The translations under genes and the position numbers were made by a program. A stretch of DNA of 64,000 nucleotides from Serilophus lunatus (taxonomy: Eukaryota > Chordata > Aves > Passeriformes > Eurylaimidae): contig VXBA01004859.1 of the NCBI GenBank assembly GCA_013399895.1, positions 1,273,731 through 1,337,730 of the forward strand. Direction: 5' to 3'. The notes below the pieces were generated by a model. That model was given only the letters and a program-made list of their open reading frames with translations, was not told the origin of the DNA and searched no databases. Shown in pieces: positions 28,201 to 64,000 of this stretch. Within the stretch, counting starts at the first letter, position 1. Each line of letters begins with the position of its first letter.

Positions 28201-29120
28201 GGCTGGGGACGGGCAAGATGCTGCACCCCGACTCAGCGGTGCCTCACAAGCTTTTCCAGACACTTTGCAGTGGCCGAAGTGGGGCGTCCCCTCGGAGCGG
28301 GTCCCGAGGGTCCCCTCAGAGCGAGTCCCGGCGCTCCCCGTCCCGCCGGGCCGGAGCAGCCGGGCGGGGCTGCCCCTCAGCGCCCGCCGCCGCCCTGCGC
28401 CCGCGGAGTTCCCTCCGAACTTTCGTTTTCTTTTAAGAAAAAGCGCCTTTCCCCCCTCCTCGTTCTCCACCTGAAAAGCCCCGGAGAGCCTCAGCAGCCT
28501 CCCCTCGCAGGCGGGCAGGTGCCCGCGGGGCCGAAGCGGCAGCAAAGCCGCGGTACCTCCTGCGTCCCGGGCCGGCGGTGTCTGTGCCGCCTTCTCCTCC
28601 TCCTCCTCCTCCTCCGGCCGCCCGCCCGCCTCGCTCCGCGGCGAGAGGCGGAGGGAGGGCGGCAGGAAAGGAGCGGGGCAGCGGCGCCTCCTCCGCCGCC
28701 CGTCCCGACGCCGTGAAGGGCGAGTCCCCCGGCTCGGCCCCTCGCCGGCCCCCGCGGGCAGGGCCAGCCCCGGCCGGGAGGGCACCGGGGGCACCGCGCT
28801 GGGCTGCATCGCCACTGCCCACCCCGGACAGCCCTCGGGATCTGCGGGTTGGAGTTGTTTTTCTTTTGGGAAAAGCCAGACTGGGAGCAGCGGTGGCCGA
28901 AGCGGGACCCTCCCGCCCGCGGCCGTGGCGTTGCCCATGGAGCCGGCAGGGCCCGGCCTTACCGGGCTCGTCCGAGCGGATCTCTGACTTTGAAAGTTGC
29001 TGCTCCTCCGGATCGCGGCGAGTTTGTTCCCCGTCGGAAGAGCAGAGCGAGGTTGCCCCCTCTCTTCGGAAGGAGTGAGACGGGCGTGTTGGTGTGCGCC
29101 GTCCTGCCCCAGCACTGACC
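4123..29120 (-). CDS. LRRK1: LRRK1 gene, 5' part (exons 1-6): leucine-rich repeat kinase 1
   Basis: LRRK1 is a large ROCO-family protein with ankyrin repeats, LRRs, a Roc GTPase, a COR domain and a Ser/Thr kinase. It acts in endosomal trafficking (EGFR, Rab7) and osteoclast function. The window holds only its 5' end. Five coding exons were placed by matching the remembered human protein and by in-phase GT-AG junctions: 25654-25720, 8334-8497, 7355-7526, 4886-5065 and 4123-4271. They encode residues 1-244. Segments such as AAYGDLQAVRYLL, PTEPNDDNAAVVAAYFGH, LLNWMLAIACQQGHL, DPESCAVRKNEFPVLIRLPL and KHLLRKYFIE follow human LRRK1 nearly residue for residue; LRRK2 does not have these. The next human segment, which leads into the LRRs, was not found in 1-4122. 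Promoter and exon 1 are inferred in the CpG island, immediately downstream of ALDH1A3 in the same orientation. Confidence 0.95.
4886..5065 (-). CDS. LRRK1: LRRK1 exon 5 (ankyrin repeats 3-4)
   Basis: This exon has 180 nt. It completes Gly135, encodes residues 136-194 and adds one base. It contains LLNWMLAIACQQGHLDIVKL, ADPESCAVRKNEFPVLIRLP and LYAAIKA. The acceptor is a T tract plus ggtag. The donor is G|gtgtgt, a weaker consensus than the others in the gene. Human LRRK1 is nearly identical ([20 protein letters not shown]). Confidence 0.95.
5066..7354 (-). other. LRRK1: LRRK1 intron 4
   Basis: This is A/T-rich intron. The only structure noted is the pair of palindromes at 5644-5680. No repeat family was recognised. 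Confidence 0.75.
5644..5680. repeat. Two adjoining palindromes
   Basis: TGTCTATGA (5644-5652) and TCATAGACA (5657-5665) form 9 bp arms around ATTG. Sharing base 5665, a perfect 16 bp palindrome AATGACAATTGTCATT occupies 5665-5680. Function is unknown. Confidence 0.9.
7355..7526 (-). CDS. LRRK1: LRRK1 exon 4 (ankyrin repeats 1-2)
   Basis: This exon has 172 nt and encodes residues 78-134 plus one base. It begins CQLLGIAAAYGDLQAVRYLL and continues VVLPTEPNDDNAAVVAAYFG and HKDIVKELLDSLR. Two ankyrin-like units (A-A-YGD-VRYLL and AVVAAYFGH-IVKELL) are visible. The acceptor is tttcccag and the donor G|gtaagc. Confidence 0.95.
7527..8333 (-). other. LRRK1: LRRK1 intron 3
   Basis: An 807 bp intron separates exons 3 and 4. 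Nothing else was recognised. Confidence 0.8.
8334..8497 (-). CDS. LRRK1: LRRK1 exon 3
   Basis: This exon has 164 nt. It completes Gly23 and encodes residues 24-77: TVDMGGKQSTVGEVSVIQTP, then a helical stretch ESIQDAYKAGDTSKAQELIK and ETALQVEK. Human has [20 protein letters not shown] and CASQLEK here. The acceptor is tttttcctgcag and the donor AAG|gtagga. It leads into the ankyrin region. Confidence 0.93.
12341..12420. repeat. Tandem duplication, 2 x 40 bp
   Basis: Positions 12341-12380 and 12381-12420 are adjacent copies of one 40 bp unit (core aataaagccatggagtttat, then tccctatcag). They differ at only two bases, both within the first seven. This is a recent local duplication. Confidence 0.96.
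17089..17188. repeat. (CCTT)n / (CCAT)17 microsatellite
   Basis: A few CCTT units lead into an unbroken run of about 17 CCAT units (17103-17170), followed by CCCT-type units. It produces the false Pro-Ser-Ile-His and Gly-Trp-Met-Asp repeat ORFs on the two strands. It is likely to vary in length between individuals. Confidence 0.97.
18611..18627. repeat. A17 homopolymer
   Basis: A run of 17 A, preceded by a shorter A7 run. No retroposed body was recognised upstream, so it is called simple repeat. Confidence 0.8.
19841..20000 (+). mobile_element. CR1 LINE 3' fragment
   Basis: The stretch reads like the end of a CR1 element: ggttgagtcaccatcccta, then ggtggacttggcagcgcc, cttggactcagtcatctt, aaggtcttttccaacctt and a terminal attctgtgattct. 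CR1 ends in ATTCTATGAT-type 8-mers rather than poly(A). It is heavily 5'-truncated, as most avian copies are. Subfamily was not determined. Confidence 0.88.
25654..25843 (-). CDS. LRRK1: LRRK1 exon 2 with the start codon
   Basis: The coding part is 25654-25720, 22 codons plus one base: MYWCVGTEESAVCRESNM then DPQN. Human LRRK1 has SMYWCVGPEESAVCPERAM at the same place, which identifies an exon too short to stand out as an ORF. The start context is CCAGAATGT, with A at -3. In-frame TAG at 25832-25834 precedes it with no other in-frame ATG between, so this Met is the natural start. The donor is G|gtaaat, and the split codon G|GA gives Gly23. The acceptor tttcttcag, giving exon start 25843, is a prediction. 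As I recall it, human begins 10 residues further upstream. Confidence 0.87.
25779..25799 (-). promoter_or_regulatory. Upstream ORF 2 in LRRK1 5'UTR
   Basis: ATG at 25799 opens a six-codon ORF (MEMVQL) ending in TGA, with a second in-frame ATG at 25793. It ends 58 bp before the main start. The first ATG has G at -3 and G at +4 (CGGGATGG), a good context, so it could limit initiation at the main ATG. Confidence 0.5.
25825..25842 (-). promoter_or_regulatory. Upstream ORF 1 in LRRK1 5'UTR
   Basis: ATG at 25842 followed by four codons and TAG (MVLSK) lies at the start of predicted exon 2. It is in the mRNA only if the acceptor at 25844-25845 is right. Confidence 0.4.
25844..27949 (-). other. LRRK1: Probable LRRK1 intron 1
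   Basis: This stretch lies between the predicted exon 2 and the CpG island. A short TTTGA repeat lies at about 27603-27620. No coding segment was recognised. Its intron status rests on the inferred exon 1. Confidence 0.55.
28594..28615. repeat. (TCC)n run in the CpG island
   Basis: About seven TCC/CTC units lie within the CpG island. On the minus strand this is a GGA repeat. Confidence 0.9.
28963..29090 (-). other. LRRK1: Candidate non-coding exon 1 of LRRK1
   Basis: Within the CpG island the minus strand has a strong donor, CCCG|GTAAGG, with its last exon base at 28963. A first exon ending here and spliced to 25843 would carry 5'UTR only, as I recall for human exon 1. The 5' end given is arbitrary. 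A weaker alternative donor, CAGGAG|gtaccg, lies near 28557. Confidence 0.45.
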
Positions 29121-30320
29121 CCTTCCTCTCCGGGAGCCTTTGGCAAGTTTTCCTGGACAAGCCTGGAATTCCCCCCACCCATTTGACCTACTATGAAAAG
29201 ATCATTTCTGAGTGCCTTTTACTCTGTTACTCTCAGTGATTCTGTAAATTAAACACAGAGGATGTTTTTTGTTCCCTGGTCCGTACCTAGCAATGGGTCT
29301 GATGGTTATTTGAGGATGAAAAAAGCTGGACGGCTGCGGCAGCCTGAGATTTGCAAGGGCTGCTTCTTTGGTGTAATTACGGAGACATGGAGAGGATTGG
29401 TCTTCACTGCGGCTTTTAGCTGCGTTCAAGTCCCCATTAATCTGTCTCTAGCTGCATAGACAAAGAGCAAGAGCAAAACCATTGTCTTTTAACAGAGCTG
29501 AAAACAGTGTGACTTGTTTTTAGCACCCTTCCTACCTCTTAGCCAGCCTCTTATGCCTCACAGCCAGCTCTTACCCAGACCTTTCTTACAGCTTTTTCAG
29601 CACAATTGTTTGAAAACATACTAAACTCTTTTTTCCTATAACTTCCTCGGGCAATAATATTCAAGTTAACTTTTCCCTTTTTTCCTCCCCCAAATCTCAT
29701 CCCACTCTTTTTTAAGGCTCCATTGATGATGTCACTCACAGTAATTCCCTTGTATCTCGAGCCTTCCCCTTTCTTAAGTCTAAAAGCTTATGAGTGATGC
29801 TGTTGGCAAGTGGAAAATTCAAGGAGTTTGGCCTGTGTAGGGAGCACACATCAGATGGGAAGAGAGTTAAAACACAATGGAAGGTTCTTGCTCTCTACAT
29901 TGCAGCTGAGGGAAATAAGAAATGAGAACACATTTAGCAGAGTCATACTAGTGCTGGATGTGTCTCACAGGGAGTTTAGGAAGCAGCCAAAGGCAGGAAG
30001 GCCCATCAGGCTGCTTGATCCATGGTCTCCTCAAATACTGCATTTTGGGTCTCACCTCAGGAGGATTCAACCAACTTGGTGCTTGCCCTTTCCAGCAGCA
30101 GTCCTGCTCTCCTCCTCCCTCCACTCACAGTAAATGGCACAACTCTCAGGAGTGACTGTTTGCAGGGTGAGCTGCAAGCACACACTCCAGCTTTTATGGG
30201 TAGAGCACTGACCACACCTAGCACTTTACTCTTTTAAAATAGTCTAATTCTTCATAAATTGCAGAAATGAGTCCAAGTGCAAATTCCTTCACAGTTCCCC
30301 AGGGAGATATTGAGTCCTCA
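29121..30320. other. Intergenic spacer between ALDH1A3 and LRRK1
   Basis: About 1.2 kb separates the ALDH1A3 poly(A) region from the CpG island. No ORF with recognisable homology and no repeat were seen. Elements regulating LRRK1 or ending ALDH1A3 transcription would be here. Confidence 0.6.
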
Positions 30321-30335
30321 GACACACCCATTTCA

Positions 30336-62107
<31,772 letters not shown>

Positions 62108-64000
62108 CTGAAGAGAGAGTAAGGGGAGTGGGATGGGCAGGAGAAAGAAAAACAACTGATATAGACAAGTGCTCCTCAAAGGTCCCAAGGCTTTTCAGTT
62201 CCCATCAATGGCAGAGTCAAGTCTCTCTCCTGAGGAGACTATTTATGATACAGAAACATTTACACAAACTTTGGGCACCCAGTTGGTTTTAAAGAAGAGG
62301 AAGGCAGAGGATGGGGCTTCCACAGTACAACACTATGATTTGGCAATGAGAAACAGGCAGTTTTTTAAATACATCTCCATGAGAACAGCAAGCAGACATG
62401 AGGAGATACTTGCATGGTTCAGGCAAAAGGAGCCCCTTGTTACACGTCTGGCTGTTTGTATCCTGCCCTGGGCTACTTCCACATCTTGTTCCCCACTCTG
62501 GCAGCACCCAGAGGAGGGTGGGGACTGGCTCAGTCTACCCCACCATGCCTTGTCACAGGCTGGATCAAGCCTCCCACGTCACTTGGAGTCATCTGTGACA
62601 AGATTTAAGTGTTTCAAAATATTGCATTTCCAGAGCAAGAACAAACAGTCCCAGCATTGCGTAACTGAAAATGCATTAAATACTGGAGTGTTGTTACTCA
62701 CTGTAAACAGAACATGAATACCTATATACAATTAATTGATTCAACATGCATCTTATCCACGCTGTGATCTAACTTGGCAGTGTTATATTTTACAAATATA
62801 CTTCAAGTAAGATTAGATGAAGTAATCTTTATTAGTAGCCTGCTAGTGGCTGTAAGCTAGTACTTTTATTTGGAAGTCATCCACATTTGCAATCTTGTTT
62901 ATGAGTCTCTACACACCACCAGGAGATTAATGCTGCATCTCTTACATTCGGAATTCCCACTGCTTTGGGTCATAATTTTCTTTCCTTGGGCAGCTTTTTT
63001 TCCTTTTTTCTTACTATTTCTGCATAAAGCATCCAAAATGTAACTGGTGTAGAAGCTGCACTATTGGATCCACCTGTTTCACACAGGCAGAGAAAGAGTA
63101 TCTCACAAAAAACGTTGCCAAGAGAAGTAACAAGAAAAGATACTATGTTAGAAATATTAACACCAATTTAAGACACCAGGATTCCCAAACCACCCATTAT
63201 TCAAGAGCTGCATTTACAGATTTTAACTTCAGTTTATCTTTGCTTCCCTAACAAAGAAGAGTCACATTATAAACACAGGAGATACGACAGGAACTGTAGA
63301 GTTACAGCATCAGGTATAACCTTACAAACCAAGGACTGAGGAAGTTTTTCCTCCTCATTCAACATTAATTCTATGGGAAAGCAATGTTCTTACAACTAGT
63401 AAATACAAGAGTGACAGGATCAGGGGTTTTTTTAAATGTAACATATACCCTGGCATCACCATGTATTCCAAAGTCTTTGGTGCCAGGAGTTGAAATCATC
63501 TCAAACAATATATCATCCATTCATGCTGCATACCCAGAATTTGAGACAAGGAATTGCGGACAGATCACTTCCATCACACACCCATGACAAGCACTAAGCT
63601 GCACTATAAGTAAGATCTTTGTTGAATTTTTTCCTCCTCCCTCCCCCCCCCCTCCCCANAAATCTCCTCTGGGCAGAGGAAAACGTGCTGTCAGCTGTAA
63701 ACATCTGGTGAAACTCAAAGCTAGCACAAAACATCTCAAACTCTTATGAAAATTGACTGCTTCTCTTTATTTTCTCAGATGCACTGGGAGCATCAGGTCC
63801 AACATCAAACTCACACTTTTAATTTACATTGGTCTCCACTTTTAAGAGACTACCTTGATACTTTCAGCAAGCAGACTCTCTGGCAAAACTCTGGAGAGTA
63901 GAACTGCTTTAAAACATACAGGGCTGCAGGATAAGATCCCTAAGGAGTGTTTAAAAGTGTTCACAACAATAAAATTAACAAAAACCAGAACATTTGGTTG
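62108..64000 (-). other. ALDH1A3: ALDH1A3 intron 1 (partial)
   Basis: No exon 1 coding sequence (expected to end near EVKFTK with a donor) and no CpG island were found, so exon 1 and the promoter lie beyond the right edge. A C-rich run and one N occur at 63641-63659. Confidence 0.7.
63641..63659. other. C-rich run with an ambiguous base
   Basis: A run of C with a few T ends at an N (63659), the only non-ACGT base noticed. It is probably a sequencing or assembly uncertainty at a homopolymer. Confidence 0.9.

Larger units (their letters stand above)
27950..29120 (-). promoter_or_regulatory. LRRK1: CpG island, probable LRRK1 promoter
   Basis: This is the only long stretch in the window dense in CG dinucleotides and G/C runs. 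It includes CCGCC/GGGCGG-like boxes and a (TCC) run. It lies 5' to the LRRK1 coding exons and just past the ALDH1A3 poly(A) site, the expected place for the LRRK1 promoter. No TATA box stands out, as usual for CpG promoters. The long ORFs here on both strands are a by-product of high GC. Boundaries are by eye. Confidence 0.85.

Noticed and set aside
28036..29178. A 380-codon minus-strand ORF and overlapping ORFs on both strands in the CpG island
   Set aside because: Stop codons are rare in very GC-rich DNA. The translations are low-complexity Pro/Arg/Gly/Ala, overlap in several frames and resemble no family.

Overview
The window is vertebrate nuclear DNA and most likely avian. The coding sequence is split into small exons with GT-AG introns. 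Interspersed repeats are few, and the two clear ones are 3' ends of CR1 LINEs, the typical avian retrotransposon. One CpG-rich promoter-like island is present. I can assign two neighbouring genes, both on the minus strand, so the window is read right to left.

ALDH1A3 (retinaldehyde dehydrogenase 3) covers about 30.3-62.1 kb. Twelve coding exons (2-13, numbered by the human gene) are placed to the base. Every junction is GT-AG and in phase. Together they encode 479 residues. If exon 1, beyond the right edge, adds 33 residues as in human, the protein is 512 aa, the human length. The catalytic residues then fall at human numbering: Asn181, Lys204, Glu280, Cys314 and Phe413. The stop codon is at 32845-32847. 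A roughly 2.5 kb 3'UTR ends at a good poly(A) signal near 30.35 kb.

About 1.2 kb further on lies a CpG island (about 27.95-29.12 kb), the likely promoter and non-coding exon 1 of LRRK1 (leucine-rich repeat kinase 1). Coding exons follow at 25.7, 8.4, 7.4, 5.0 and 4.2 kb. They encode the first 244 residues: a short N-terminal tail and the ankyrin-repeat region. The LRR, Roc-COR and kinase exons were not seen and should lie to the left of the window. The same head-to-tail ALDH1A3-LRRK1 order occurs at human 15q26.3, which supports both identifications.

The rest is intron or intergenic DNA. It holds two CR1 fragments, a (CCAT)17 microsatellite, a 2 x 40 bp tandem duplication, homopolymer runs, two small palindrome sites and one ambiguous base at 63659. 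I found no RNA genes, CRISPR arrays or bacterial-type systems, and no convincing undescribed system. The observations most worth checking are a Glu-to-Lys change in the conserved FTGSTEVG motif of ALDH1A3, and the upstream ORFs and shortened N-terminus predicted for LRRK1.
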